46,793 bases of DNA from RUG100 sp963542695 (GCA_963542695.1 CAUTYX010000012.1:1-46793); one strand, 5' to 3'. Shown: positions 33,220 through 42,464, numbered from the stretch's first letter. Made by a program: numbers and translations. Notes: a model not told the origin generated them from the letters alone.

Positions 33220-33642
33220 ATGAAATCAATTTGGAAAATTCCACCGGAAAACAAGAAATTAAAAGTGTCGGTTGCAGCCTTAGAAATCATCGCTGTTTTA
33301 TACTTTGTATTAAACATTGTGTTCGTTTTTTGTCTTAATGTATCGGAAAAACATTGGTACTGGAATTATATTTTACTGCACCTAAATCCCTTTACGGTAG
33401 GAGCATATTTTCTAGGAGTGACTATGCTCCTTGCAATTGTAGCTATGAGAGGGTTTTGGATAAAAGTATTGCTGGCAGTACCGTATTTTGTTAATCTTCC
33501 TCTTTCTTTTACAGCGGCTATGGGAATGGATTCTGTGACTGATTTGCTGATTTTTGCACCGCATATTGTAATTCTGATTTTGTTGGTGGCAGCCATTGTT
33601 TACACCCGGCGTAAGGAAAATAAAAAAGAAATTTTCAATTAA
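33220..33642 (+). CDS. Four-helix membrane protein of unknown function
   Basis: 140 residues with four hydrophobic segments (about 15-40, 55-77, 80-105 and 112-135), basic N- and C-terminal tails (KKLK, TRRKENKK). AATTAAGGAG precedes ATG 33220. No family recognised. It sits between adenine deaminase (86 bases upstream) and the two-component system; it might be co-transcribed with ade. A weak hairpin GGTCG/CGGCC with TTTT at 33657-33684 follows. Confidence 0.7.
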   Translation: MKSIWKIPPENKKLKVSVAALEIIAVLYFVLNIVFVFCLNVSEKHWYWNYILLHLNPFTVGAYFLGVTMLLAIVAMRGFWIKVLLAVPYFVNLPLSFTAAMGMDSVTDLLIFAPHIVILILLVAAIVYTRRKENKKEIFN

Positions 33643-33656
33643 AATCGTGTAAATAC

Positions 33657-33684
33657 AGGTCGTTTTTTTCTAAAGCGGCCTTTT
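33657..33684 (+). terminator. Weak terminator-like hairpin
   Basis: AGGTCG (33657-33662) and CGGCC (33676-33680) with a T-rich loop, then TTTT. Only about five pairs, one wobble. Confidence 0.4.
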
Positions 33685-33790
33685 ATGGTGGAACCGCACT
33701 GCGAATATTTTTATTGCGGATATTTACTGGACTTTCTAGGTATAGTGAAGGTTTGGATTTTTTCTTGATATTTGCAACGAGATTCTAACC

Positions 33791-33810
33791 AAATTCATAT
33801 TAAATTCATA
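33791..33810 (+). promoter_or_regulatory. Tandem 11-bp-phased direct repeat upstream of the response regulator
   Basis: AAATTCATA at 33791-33799 and 33802-33810, exactly 11 bp apart, about 45 bases before the response regulator start. OmpR/PhoB-type regulators bind such tandem sites, so autoregulation of the operon is plausible. Confidence 0.5.
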
Positions 33811-33851
33811 CGGTGCCAATACACTAACAGCAAGAAAGGACGAAGACACAG

Positions 33852-34577
33852 ATGGCAAAAATTTTATTCTTGGAAGACGAGAAGATTATTCGAGAGGTTC
33901 TTGCAGAATATATGACCGTCACCGGTTATCAGGTGGTGGAGTGTGGCACAGGGGACGATGCCATTGCTTTAGTTGATAATGAACCCAATGGCTTTGATTT
34001 GGCGGTACTGGATATACGGGTGCCGGGAAAAACTGGGCTAGAGGTGCTGCAGTACATAAAGGGAGTATATGGTGATACCGTTGGAACTATTATGCTGACA
34101 GCCTATGAAGATGTGAATACCCAGCTGGAAGCCTTTAATTATATGGCTGATGACTATATTACAAAACCGGCTTCGCCCATTATTTTGCTCAAGAGAATCG
34201 AAGCTGTTCTAAGGCGTACGAGTAAAATCAAAAAAGCTGCCGATATGAAAGCTGTTTCGGATAAAACCAATGAACATTCCTTACATGCAAACCAAAATTG
34301 TAACAATTTGATTATCGATGAAGAAGGGTATCGCGTTTTTGTTGGGGAGAAAAATTTAGGCCTTACCGTAAGCGAATTTTCCCTGCTGAAAACCCTTAGT
34401 GACAGTCCGGGAAGAGTTTTTGGCAGAGATACTCTCATAAACAAAATTTTCGATGAAGAATACGTTGCCAACGATAGAATTATCGATGCACATATCAAAA
34501 ATCTGCGGAAGAAATTGCCCGGTGATTATATTGAAACGGTTATAGGAATTGGCTATCGGTGGAGGGAAGAAGTATGA
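33852..34577 (+). CDS. OmpR-family response regulator
   Basis: 241 residues. Receiver domain 1-115 with the acidic pocket (E8-D9-E10), phospho-acceptor D54 in VLDIRVPG, T83 in MLTAYE and K105 in DYITKPAS; then a linker of about 30 residues and a winged-helix DNA-binding domain (about 150-240; LTVSEFSLLKTLSDSPGRVF, IDAHIKNLRKKL, VIGIGYRW). Its stop TGA overlaps the histidine kinase ATG (ATGA), so they are translated together. Confidence 0.95.
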   Translation: MAKILFLEDEKIIREVLAEYMTVTGYQVVECGTGDDAIALVDNEPNGFDLAVLDIRVPGKTGLEVLQYIKGVYGDTVGTIMLTAYEDVNTQLEAFNYMADDYITKPASPIILLKRIEAVLRRTSKIKKAADMKAVSDKTNEHSLHANQNCNNLIIDEEGYRVFVGEKNLGLTVSEFSLLKTLSDSPGRVFGRDTLINKIFDEEYVANDRIIDAHIKNLRKKLPGDYIETVIGIGYRWREEV

Positions 34578-36133
34578 AGCTTAATAGCAAAACATTTTTA
34601 TACAGCGTAATTATCACATTGCTGGTTGGCGTAACCATCTTCTCGTATATGTTGTTTTTGATGCCCTCTATGTACATGGACTACAAGGCAAAGAACAATT
34701 TGACATATGCCAAAACAGCCATTACCACCTTTCAAAAACAAGGCAATCTTAAAAGGATGAAAGATATAGACGGCAATATGCTGGCCATGGTACTTCCTGA
34801 TAAAGGATATGAAATAGAATTTTTCGGAAAAGAGTTCCAGGGGAAACTACAGCTTTCCAGAGATAGCACCCGCGCCATTTTAGATAAATTTCGTACCATG
34901 AAAAAAAGTGAAGACATGGGCGATTACAAAAAACTACAAAAAGAATTTGGCTCTCTATTCAAGAAAGCTTCCAAGGATCTCAAAGGAATTATTGCAAAAC
35001 AATTTAAATTGCAGTTGCAAGGCTATGCCAAGCCGGAACAATACAATGCAAAGGTAAGCGAAATGCATACTATGGGAAAAAACCGAGGGGTGGCGGAATT
35101 TTCCGTCACTCGTAAAAATACCGGTACCCAGTATACAACGTATTTGGGATATGCAAGAGGATCTCATGAAACGTACCTTACCGTTGTGACTATGATGACG
35201 CCTACGGCAACGGACGTTCGTCCGGTTATTGTCCGATCCATTCCGGTTATCATCTTAATGCTGCTGCTTTTGATGTTTGGGGTATCGGGGATTTTCTCCC
35301 AAAAAATCGTCCAGCCTATTAAAAAGTTATCGTTAGATGCGGAAACCAGAATGCTGGAAAAACCAAAAGAATACCAATCCATTGAAGTAGAAGGCAATGA
35401 TGAAATTGCAGACCTGGCAAAAACGTTAAATTCGCTGTATAAACGCCAGGGGGAAAATTTTACGGCACTAGAAGAAGCTAATAAACGAAAAGAAGTGTTT
35501 ATGCGGGTTTCTTCCCACCAGCTGAAGACACCGATTGCAGCTTCCTTTTTGCTCATTGACGGTATGATGTCAAAGGTTGGTAAATACGCTAACCGAGATG
35601 TCTATCTTCCCAAAGTAAAAGAACAACTGCAGGAGATGATGAAGATTGTGGAAGACGTATTGCATTTGAATTCCATGGCAGAAAAGCAAGACCTGGAGCA
35701 TGTGGATATGGTAAAACTCTCTGAAAATGTAACAGCCAAACACAGCATCAATGGAGAACTAAAGGGAATCGGTGTAACACTGAAAAAGGCTCAAGAGGAT
35801 TGTATTTGGTTTAGCAATCGCGAGATGCTTGCTAAAATTCTTGAGAATTTAGTCAGTAATGGAATCAAACATAGCCAAGAAAACGGCAGCGTGGAAATTA
35901 CCGTTGAAAAATCCCGTGTAACCGTATTCAATGGTCCTGCCCATATTGAAGAAATTATTAAGGATACTATTTTTGAACCTTTTGTTACGACTAAGGAAGA
36001 GCCGGAGGAGAAAGGACATGGATTGGGATTATACGTGGCAAAATACTTTGCTGATGTGCTGAATCTAAATATATATGGAAAAAATCTTGCAGATGGTGTC
36101 TGTTTTGTACTGGAAAACCCTGCTAAAATGTGA
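34574..36133 (+). CDS. Membrane sensor histidine kinase
   Basis: About 519 residues. First membrane helix at 8-30, an extracytoplasmic sensor of about 180 residues (basic, no known domain recognised), second helix near 218-238, HAMP-like linker, the dimerisation domain with phospho-histidine H315 in SSHQLKTPIA, and an ATPase domain with N box NLVSNGIKHS and G box GHGLGLYVAKYF. Partner of the upstream response regulator and followed after 46 bases by a two-gene ABC transporter, which the pair probably controls. The open frame starts earlier (34559), but overlap coupling favours ATG 34574. Confidence 0.93.
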   Translation: MKLNSKTFLYSVIITLLVGVTIFSYMLFLMPSMYMDYKAKNNLTYAKTAITTFQKQGNLKRMKDIDGNMLAMVLPDKGYEIEFFGKEFQGKLQLSRDSTRAILDKFRTMKKSEDMGDYKKLQKEFGSLFKKASKDLKGIIAKQFKLQLQGYAKPEQYNAKVSEMHTMGKNRGVAEFSVTRKNTGTQYTTYLGYARGSHETYLTVVTMMTPTATDVRPVIVRSIPVIILMLLLLMFGVSGIFSQKIVQPIKKLSLDAETRMLEKPKEYQSIEVEGNDEIADLAKTLNSLYKRQGENFTALEEANKRKEVFMRVSSHQLKTPIAASFLLIDGMMSKVGKYANRDVYLPKVKEQLQEMMKIVEDVLHLNSMAEKQDLEHVDMVKLSENVTAKHSINGELKGIGVTLKKAQEDCIWFSNREMLAKILENLVSNGIKHSQENGSVEITVEKSRVTVFNGPAHIEEIIKDTIFEPFVTTKEEPEEKGHGLGLYVAKYFADVLNLNIYGKNLADGVCFVLENPAKM

Positions 36134-36179
36134 AAAAAGCTGTGAAAAGCAATGAAACAGTGAAAAGAAATGAGGTACT

Positions 36180-37052
36180 ATGATTCGATTAGACAACGTA
36201 AAAGTGACATTTAAAGAGAAAATTGCTGTGGATTTAGGAAGAACCGTTGAGATAAAAGACGGAGAACGAGTGGGGATTATCGGCAGTAACGGAGCCGGAA
36301 AAACCACCTTGCTAAAGAGCATATTGGGAGTAGTTCCCTATAAAGGCAAGATTAGTTTAGGGATTCCCGTTAGTAAAATTGCCGTTCATATGCAGCAAAA
36401 CGAATATATAGAGACGGTTCCGGTGCGTATTGTTATGGAAATGATCATGGGCTGCAAGATTAAGGATAATTCGCTTCTTAATGAAATGATAGATTTCTTT
36501 GACTTTCGAGGAAACCTTGGGAAACGGTGGAAACATCTTTCCGGCGGGCAGAAACAGAGGATGACATTGATTCTGATTATGTGTCAAGAAAGCCCTATTA
36601 CCATGTTGGACGAAGTTACATCCGGTCTTGATTTTGAAACAAGGCAGCGTCTTATGGAAAAACTGGTGGAATGGTACAAAGAACGGGAGACCACTCTTTT
36701 AATTACGTCTCATTATTACGAAGAACTGGAAAATCTGGCTACTAAAATTTTGTATTTGGAAAATGGAAAAGTAATCGACTACGGTTCCAAAGAAGAGTTG
36801 TTTGGTAAATATTGTGGCCGGGCCGTGATAACTTTTGAGCAAAGCAAAGAGACAGAGGCAATCAGTAAAGACCATAGGCGGCTTGTAGTGTCACCGGGAC
36901 ACTTGGCCGTTACATGCAAGGATACAGCAGAAGAGGAGATCATTGCAAGGAAGCTAATTGCTGCCAATGTTAATTACCGACGCAGCTCCAACGATATTGA
37001 AATTATGACTATGAATGCCAAGGCTGTATTTGAAAAGGAAGGAACCAACTAG
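36180..37052 (+). CDS. ABC transporter ATP-binding protein
   Basis: 290 residues. Walker A GSNGAGKT (35-42), signature LSGGQ (120-124), Walker B ITMLDE (D144, E145), D-loop SGLD and switch histidine in ITSHYYEEL. The last 75 residues form a small extra domain common in ABC-2 type exporters. Its stop codon is directly followed by the ATG of the permease. Together with the upstream two-component system this looks like an antimicrobial-peptide or lantibiotic response exporter, but substrate is unknown. Confidence 0.93.
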   Translation: MIRLDNVKVTFKEKIAVDLGRTVEIKDGERVGIIGSNGAGKTTLLKSILGVVPYKGKISLGIPVSKIAVHMQQNEYIETVPVRIVMEMIMGCKIKDNSLLNEMIDFFDFRGNLGKRWKHLSGGQKQRMTLILIMCQESPITMLDEVTSGLDFETRQRLMEKLVEWYKERETTLLITSHYYEELENLATKILYLENGKVIDYGSKEELFGKYCGRAVITFEQSKETEAISKDHRRLVVSPGHLAVTCKDTAEEEIIARKLIAANVNYRRSSNDIEIMTMNAKAVFEKEGTN

Positions 37053-37808
37053 ATGAATCGATTTACTATAAAATATGAATTTTTGAATACGCTGTATAAT
37101 GGCTATGCCTTTTTCTTTGGCGCTATTTTTCCGGTCCTCCTTCTCCATTTGGTAGGAAAAGGGTACTTATCAGATGTACCGGCGGCGTATATTTCAAAAG
37201 CCTATACCACATTGTTTATTGGATTTGCCATGCTGATTCCCTTGGCCAGTGTCTTTCTCAGTCATGCGGCATCCTATGCCAATGAACTGGATAAAAATGT
37301 ACCGGAAAGAATTATTTTGTTTGGGTTTTCCCAAAAGAAAATACTTCTGAATAAAATGATGGCCAGCTTTATTTTTCTGACATTTTGTTTTGCCATTTAT
37401 CTTGTTGGAACGGTGCCTTTTCTGGATATTGCAAAGCCGGCTCTGGCGGCGGTAGTAGTGTGGATTATCAGCTTTTATATTCTTTCCGCTTTTCTGCTAA
37501 TGCTATCCCATGGAATTGCCACTTTGATACAGAAATTCGGACCGACCTATGGCGTGGTAATGGGGCTGTACTTTGCTATTATGATTTTGAGCGGGTACAT
37601 GGGTGTACCTACTTCCAAATTCCCAAAAGGGTTGCAAGCCGTTTCCGATTGGCTTCCCACCAAGCAACTGGGAAACGATTACATCAATTACTGGATGGGA
37701 AAAGAATATAACCTGGGTCCATTGATTCAATCCATGATTTTCTTTGGTGCCCTTAGCTTGTTGGTTTTGCTGATTGCCTTTAAGGTGAGAGGGCGGAAGA
37801 GCAGCTAG
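37053..37808 (+). CDS. ABC-2 type transporter permease
   Basis: 251 residues with six hydrophobic helices (first at about 16-36, last at about 226-244), a typical ABC-2 membrane subunit: long first loop, PERIILFGFSQKKILLNKM coupling segment after helix 2 and the G-Y-M-G-V-P motif before helix 6. It starts immediately after the ATPase stop. A strong terminator follows. Confidence 0.88.
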   Translation: MNRFTIKYEFLNTLYNGYAFFFGAIFPVLLLHLVGKGYLSDVPAAYISKAYTTLFIGFAMLIPLASVFLSHAASYANELDKNVPERIILFGFSQKKILLNKMMASFIFLTFCFAIYLVGTVPFLDIAKPALAAVVVWIISFYILSAFLLMLSHGIATLIQKFGPTYGVVMGLYFAIMILSGYMGVPTSKFPKGLQAVSDWLPTKQLGNDYINYWMGKEYNLGPLIQSMIFFGALSLLVLLIAFKVRGRKSS

Positions 37809-37830
37809 AAATGTATTATAGGAAGACAGT

Positions 37831-37861
37831 AAAAAGGCGGAGCATTGTGCTTCGCCTTTTT
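37831..37861 (+). terminator. Bidirectional intrinsic terminator
   Basis: AAAAAGGCGGAGC (37831-37843) pairs with GCTTCGCCTTTTT (37849-37861), one wobble, five-base loop. The A and T runs make it work for the ABC operon and for the converging minus-strand gene. Confidence 0.9.
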
Positions 37862-37878
37862 CTGTTATCAGATTGCTT

Positions 37879-38824
37879 TTATTTTACCCGTACTGCCTTG
37901 GAATAGGAGCCATATACAATTTTGCCTTTTTTGACGGTAAAGAATCGAATCTTGCAATAACCGCGGCTTTTTTTGCCTTTGTATTTCATAACAAAAGTTC
38001 TTTTCTTATTGCCGTTAATTCGTTTGAAAAACTTTGCTTTTCCATTCTTTGTCTTGGATTTGTAGAGAACGTAGCCTCGTACTTTGGTGTTGCATTTCCA
38101 AGTGAATTTGATTTTTTTCTTGGCCACGCGTGCCTGCAAAGTGAGATAGGGTTTCTTTTGTACCCGTGGCTTCTTTTCAGGAAGCGGTTTCTTTGGTTGT
38201 TGTGGCTTTATTGAGCCGTTTGGATTCGGCTTTTGATTATCTTTTGGTGTTTCCGATGGTGGGGTTTCTAAGGGAGCTTCATCAATGATTACTTCTTTGG
38301 CTGCAGAAGCCAGTGTACTGCCAACGGCTTTGAATCGCACTAGGTATGTCCCTTTTACCAGGCTGGTAACTTGGTTTCCGCTAATGGCATTCCATTGGTC
38401 GCTGCCTTTTATAGCGTATTCCATTTTGCTATTTGACTAGACCATCTGCCGTAACAGAAGCGTGGCTGTCCTCGGCTGTTTGAGATTCTTCCGCAGTAAA
38501 AATTTTGTTAGCAGGATATAGGGTAATCACATACCAAGATACACCGGAGACTTTACTTCCATTACTGTCAGTCAGTGACAGCTGGAGAGTATCTCCCTTT
38601 TTCATTTGGGGCTTCGGATTGCTGATTTCCAGATCCGGTGCCGGATCGTCCTGGTTTTTAGCAAAGGACATTACTCGTTTTAGAATGTCTGCTTTTACAG
38701 TAGTCTCGTCGGCATCCTTGTTTTCAGCCTGCCCAAAAGAACCGGTGTAAAGGGTTGTGGTGATAATGGCTATGACAGCCAGTAAAAAGAGATATATCCA
38801 TCTTTGCGTAGTCGATTTTGTCAT
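37879..38824 (-). pseudogene. Secreted surface protein with FnIII-like C-terminus, frameshifted
   Basis: Two minus-strand frames make one protein of about 315 residues. The first (38824-38429) has a signal/anchor helix (YLFLLAVIAIITTTLYTGSF) and an extracellular Ig-like stretch with KKGDTLQLSLTDSNG. It stops at GLVK; one base fewer in the CAAATAG run at about 38431-38437 would continue as GLVNSKMEYAIKGSDQW in the second frame. That frame holds a short surface repeat (MEYAIKGSDQW, GTYLVRFKAVGSTLASAAKE), a Pro/Lys linker and a C-terminal FnIII-like domain rich in lysine (YVLYKSKTKNGKAKFF, YGSYSKAVRV) that is common at the end of clostridial wall proteins. Either an indel error or a decayed gene. 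AGGAAA precedes the ATG. Confidence 0.75.
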
Positions 38825-38983
38825 GTGTTTTCCTCAGATGTTTTTCGGGTTAACTAGCTATTGTAAAATCTGTCAATATGTAAGACGGTTTACTTTAGCA
38901 TTTTTTGGAGAAAAAAATATATAAATGTTCTTAAAAGCACTTAACATTGTTTAAGATGTTACTTTTACAGTGAGAGGGATAAG

Positions 38984-39916
38984 GTGAAGAAAAATCAAGA
39001 TGGCAGCATCACAGTTACGGTGTATATCGGGCCAAGTGTCGAAGGGCTAGTCTGGGAAATGGATGCTGATGAACACTGGACGTATACGACCAAATGGTAT
39101 AGTAAAAAGTTCGTATATATGAATGGAGAAATAGTCACTTCATATCATGATATTGAAGGGGTATGCAGTGGTTCGGAACAAGATGCTACGGAGTGGATGA
39201 AAGACAAAAAATACGAATTCTATGAAAAATATTATAAAAAAGATGATGAAGTTGTAGTTCCTCCAAAACCCGGCAGTCAGACAGGCACACCATCGGAAAT
39301 TCAGGTATATCATAAACCTCCGGAACAGCCGTTAGAGGACTATAGTATTGTGCAGGGAAGTTGGAAATGCGATATTAATAATCAGTGGATTTTTGAGGGC
39401 AAAGTAATATATATTGCTCCAAGTTTGGGAAATGAAGAGACTGTTTTAGGTTCAAATTTTGTGTATGTTTATACCTATGACGCCGGTGGTCCACCTCCTC
39501 CGTTAGAAGAATTAGGGATAGGGGTTGCCTATTTAACAATGGATAATGTCAAAGCTTTGTATGATAGTAGCAAGCGATATGATAGTAGAGACAGTTTAAA
39601 ATTGCCATGGCTGACATTGCCTCGTGATGTCAGAGAAAAGTATTTGCGAGGGGAGACGGTTACCTGCAGTGAAGAGGAAATTCCTAACGATGCACCTACC
39701 ACTGAATTACCGGAGGGGAAAATCGAAGTGACGCCGGAGAAAACACCGGAACCAAAGAAGCCGCAAGAAGAACCTAAGACTGAAAAAACGAAAAAGGTAA
39801 AGACTTTGAAACCAAAGAAAACAGAGTCTAAGAAATCTTATACGAAGACCTTGCAGGCTAATTCGCAGACAAAAGCAGCGCCCTGGAGGAAAAACACTCC
39901 TAGGGTGCTGTTTTGA
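38984..39916 (+). CDS. Unrecognised protein with two W-D-W strand motifs and Lys/Pro tail
   Basis: 310 residues from GTG 38984 (GAGAGGGATAAG upstream). Two related segments occur: VWEMDADEHWTYTTKWYSK and SWKCDINNQWIFEGKVIYI, each W-x-x-D-x(4)-W, reminiscent of wall-binding beta-hairpins, but no signal peptide is seen. Residues 235-295 are Pro/Glu/Lys rich and low complexity. The final 12 codons coincide with a strong terminator hairpin, which is unusual and suggests that the true end is upstream or in another frame. Divergent from the secreted protein; both may be surface-related. No function assigned. Confidence 0.6.
   Translation: MKKNQDGSITVTVYIGPSVEGLVWEMDADEHWTYTTKWYSKKFVYMNGEIVTSYHDIEGVCSGSEQDATEWMKDKKYEFYEKYYKKDDEVVVPPKPGSQTGTPSEIQVYHKPPEQPLEDYSIVQGSWKCDINNQWIFEGKVIYIAPSLGNEETVLGSNFVYVYTYDAGGPPPPLEELGIGVAYLTMDNVKALYDSSKRYDSRDSLKLPWLTLPRDVREKYLRGETVTCSEEEIPNDAPTTELPEGKIEVTPEKTPEPKKPQEEPKTEKTKKVKTLKPKKTESKKSYTKTLQANSQTKAAPWRKNTPRVLF
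39876..39914 (+). terminator. Intrinsic terminator overlapping the end of the preceding frame
   Basis: CAGCGCCCTGGAG (39876-39888) pairs with CTCC, bulged T, AGGGTGCTG (39897-39910), then TTTT. Thirteen pairs with one wobble. Confidence 0.8.
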
Positions 39917-40063
39917 TATAAACGTACAAATGAAAAATTTTCCTTGCGGAGAGTGCCACAATAGAAGGAATTAGTATATACTAATTATATAGAATTTAAG
40001 AGATTACCGGGAATCGTGTTTTTAGCGGTAAAATATTTTCTTTTGATGAAGAAATCTAACAAA

Positions 40064-41005
40064 ATGGCAAAGGATATGGAGATGGATAATATCAGAGCAG
40101 TCATTGGAACCAACTCATGGGGAAGCAAGCTGTATGGAAAGCTGTTACGTGGAAGCTACGTTAGTGAGACGGTTATCAAAGAGGCAGTAGAAAAGGCAAA
40201 GTCGCTAGGCGTTACTGTTCTTGATACGGCGCAGGATTATGGTCTTGGAAAGTGCCAGCCTATCATTGGGAGAGTGGCGGATGAACAGGTTATGATCTCA
40301 TCAAAATACACACCGATGACAGGGAAATACAAGGATGGACAGGTTCGTAAATCCTTAGAAAAGGATCTCCGGCAGATGAACTGCAAGTCTATTGATATTT
40401 ATTGGCTTCATCTTCCTAACGCCATCCGGCAGAACATGAAAGAAATAATTGGCTTATACCAAAAAGGTCGTATTAGAAATATAGGCGTTTCCAATTTTAC
40501 CCTGGAGGAGTGCAAAATGGTGAAATCGATGCTGGATGATGCCGGAATTCCTCTTTATGGTGTGCAAAATCATTATAGCCTCATTAACAGAGACTGGGAA
40601 AAAGAAGGTCTGCTAAGCTGGTGTAAAGAAAACAATATATCCTTTTGGGCTTGGGCCGTTTTGGAAGAGGGCATCCTTGCAGGCCCTAGGAAAAAGGAAT
40701 CCTTTACCATTATGAAAGCAATCTATGCCGGAAGGCGGAGAAAGTTGGAACGCCTGTATACGCTCATGGAAAAAATAGGAGAAAAATACAGCTTATCCAT
40801 AGCGCAGGTGGCTATGGCCTTCGTGGCAAGCAAGGGGATTGTGCCGGTGTGCGGTTGCAGAAAGCCAAAACAGGTTACACAGCTTTATCAAGCCGTGGAT
40901 GTGAGGTTAACAGCAGAGGAAATGACTCAGCTGGAGAAAATGGCAGATGAGATTAATGTCAAAGTTTTCGGCAAGGATGTTTTTCGCTTCGCTGCAGGAA
41001 AGTAG
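40064..41005 (+). CDS. Aldo/keto reductase
   Basis: About 313 residues, a TIM-barrel NADPH-dependent reductase. The catalytic tetrad is visible: D and Y in LDTAQDYGLGK, K in ISSKYTPM and H in IDIYWLHLP; IRNIGVSNFTLEE, YGVQNHYSLINR and VPVCGCRKPKQV are family landmarks. It reduces aldehydes or ketones; substrate unknown. The start is uncertain: GTG 40016 and ATG 40046, 40064, 40076 and 40082 share the frame and none has a strong ribosome site; AAAGGA lies just before 40082. Not clearly linked to neighbours. Confidence 0.85.
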   Translation: MAKDMEMDNIRAVIGTNSWGSKLYGKLLRGSYVSETVIKEAVEKAKSLGVTVLDTAQDYGLGKCQPIIGRVADEQVMISSKYTPMTGKYKDGQVRKSLEKDLRQMNCKSIDIYWLHLPNAIRQNMKEIIGLYQKGRIRNIGVSNFTLEECKMVKSMLDDAGIPLYGVQNHYSLINRDWEKEGLLSWCKENNISFWAWAVLEEGILAGPRKKESFTIMKAIYAGRRRKLERLYTLMEKIGEKYSLSIAQVAMAFVASKGIVPVCGCRKPKQVTQLYQAVDVRLTAEEMTQLEKMADEINVKVFGKDVFRFAAGK

Positions 41006-41130
41006 TTTGATTGAGAATAATATCATATAAAACCTAAGGAAGCAAAAGACATGCTGGAGCCCTTGGAATTTGTGGTATCATAGAAATACGAACAAACACT
41101 ACGATATAGAAAGTGGGAGGAAGAGCTGGT

Positions 41131-42006
41131 ATGGCGACATTAACGTATTCACTTTGGTTTCACGACCGGGCAAGGCAAATTGTAAACACATATGTGGAGC
41201 TATTTGACGAAGCGCAATTAACCGGAGAGACAATTCTCCAGGAGACACCATCGGGGTTTGTCGATCTATATACATTTACCCTAGGAGATCTTTCTTTTTC
41301 GGCTATGAGTGCCGGTCCATACCTGACGTTAAATGATTCCATTTCTGTCGTGGTACATACCAAAAACAAAGAGGAAATCGATCGTTTATACAAGACATTA
41401 TCTGAGGATGGAGTGGATCGCATTCCTTTGCAATCCTATAGTTTCAACCCCTATTATGCATGGGTGGAGGACAAATTCGGTCTTAACTGGCAATTGATGT
41501 TGGCAAGAGAGGAAACAGAAAATAACAGTTTTAGTGTTTGTCTTCTGTTTGGGAACAAACAGAATGGACTGGCGGCACCTGCAATGGCGTTTTTTGAAGA
41601 AAAATTAGGAGCTGCTTTGAATGTATCCAATAAATATACAGAGTTCCCGGGAAAAGCAAAAACGGCGGAAATTGCGTATGGCTCTATGAGCTTTTTAGGA
41701 AAGGACTTTACCTTTATGGATCATGGTACGGGAGGTCCTTCCATATTTTCAGGGGCTTTTTCCTTTACAATCGGCTGCAAAGATCAAGAGGAAATTGACC
41801 ACTACTGGAATTTGCTCTCTGCAGTGCCGGAAGTGGAAAATTGCGGTTGGTGCCAAGATGAATTCGGCATTTTCTGGCAGATTGTCCCTGAGAAGCTGCA
41901 AGAAATCACCATGACTGCAGATAGAGAAACCCTGCGGAAAATCCAGACTACCTATGCCCACATGACAAAATTTATCATAAAAGATTTAGAACAGTTTTGG
42001 GGTTAA
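41131..42006 (+). CDS. PhnB-like VOC superfamily protein, tandem domains
   Basis: About 291 residues holding two glyoxalase/bleomycin-resistance-fold domains of the PhnB/3-demethylubiquinone-methyltransferase-like type. Domain 1 (about 1-130): LTYSLWFHDRARQIVNTYVE, SISVVVHTKNKEEIDRLY, AWVEDKFGLNWQLM. Domain 2 (about 138-275): SVCLLFGNKQNGLAAPAM, FSFTIGCKDQEEIDHYW, CGWCQDEFGIFWQIVPE. The W-C-x-D-x-F-G-x-x-W-Q-x-x-P end motif is typical. The enzymatic role of such proteins is mostly unknown. GGGAGG at about 41115 supports ATG 41131. It is the last gene of normal base composition before the AT-rich end region. Confidence 0.88.
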   Translation: MATLTYSLWFHDRARQIVNTYVELFDEAQLTGETILQETPSGFVDLYTFTLGDLSFSAMSAGPYLTLNDSISVVVHTKNKEEIDRLYKTLSEDGVDRIPLQSYSFNPYYAWVEDKFGLNWQLMLAREETENNSFSVCLLFGNKQNGLAAPAMAFFEEKLGAALNVSNKYTEFPGKAKTAEIAYGSMSFLGKDFTFMDHGTGGPSIFSGAFSFTIGCKDQEEIDHYWNLLSAVPEVENCGWCQDEFGIFWQIVPEKLQEITMTADRETLRKIQTTYAHMTKFIIKDLEQFWG

Positions 42007-42039
42007 GGTAATTGTAAACAAACTGATGGAGGGAAACTC

Positions 42040-42413
42040 GTGGAAAGTTCTAATCTAACAGCAAGTTCAATCAGAACAGAAAAAAGGAACGAAAAAAAGT
42101 AGGCAATAATAAGAGATCAGCGATAATCACTACCTTTGTTAGAGATAGCTCAGACATTGAAATTGCAAATATTTTATATAATAATATGTTTCCGGTAATA
42201 GATGATGTATATACTGCGTTAGATATCGATGCGACGGTAGATACATATGAATCAAATGAAATCCGATACATTAGAAAACATGCTGATGCAATAAGAAAAA
42301 AGGCACAAAAAGTTTATAATGATCGAACTACAAAATTTAATAAGTTTCTTTTTAAAGTTTGTTGCGATTTTAAGAAACTAGAAGAAAATTATAGAGAATA
42401 TGACGGCCTTTAG
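42040..42413 (+). pseudogene. ToxN/AbiQ-type endoribonuclease toxin remnant
   Basis: A GTG at 42040 with GGAGGG upstream opens MESSNLTASSI..., which stops in the A7 run at about 42095-42101; with one more A it continues as KKVGNNKRSAIITTFVRDSS and then IANILYNNMFPVIDDVYTAL, RKKAQKVYNDRTTKFNKFLF and KVCCDFKKLEENYREYDGL. The second half closely resembles the C-terminus of type III toxins (the NNMIPV motif, the N-x-x-x-I-xx-KA-xx-LYN helix and the final CCDF-xx-LEE-x-Y). The N-terminal half of the toxin is missing, no repeat-type ToxI RNA is seen upstream, and the reading frame is broken, so this is a decayed antiphage module. Confidence 0.65.
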
Positions 42414-42464
42414 TATCTAAGGTAATAAAAGGGCTGTTTTAGGTAAATATTGTAATACAAGTAA

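Noticed and set aside
41100..42040. A ToxI-type repeat RNA upstream of the ToxN remnant
   Set aside because: The sequence upstream is the PhnB-like coding region and shows no tandem repeats.
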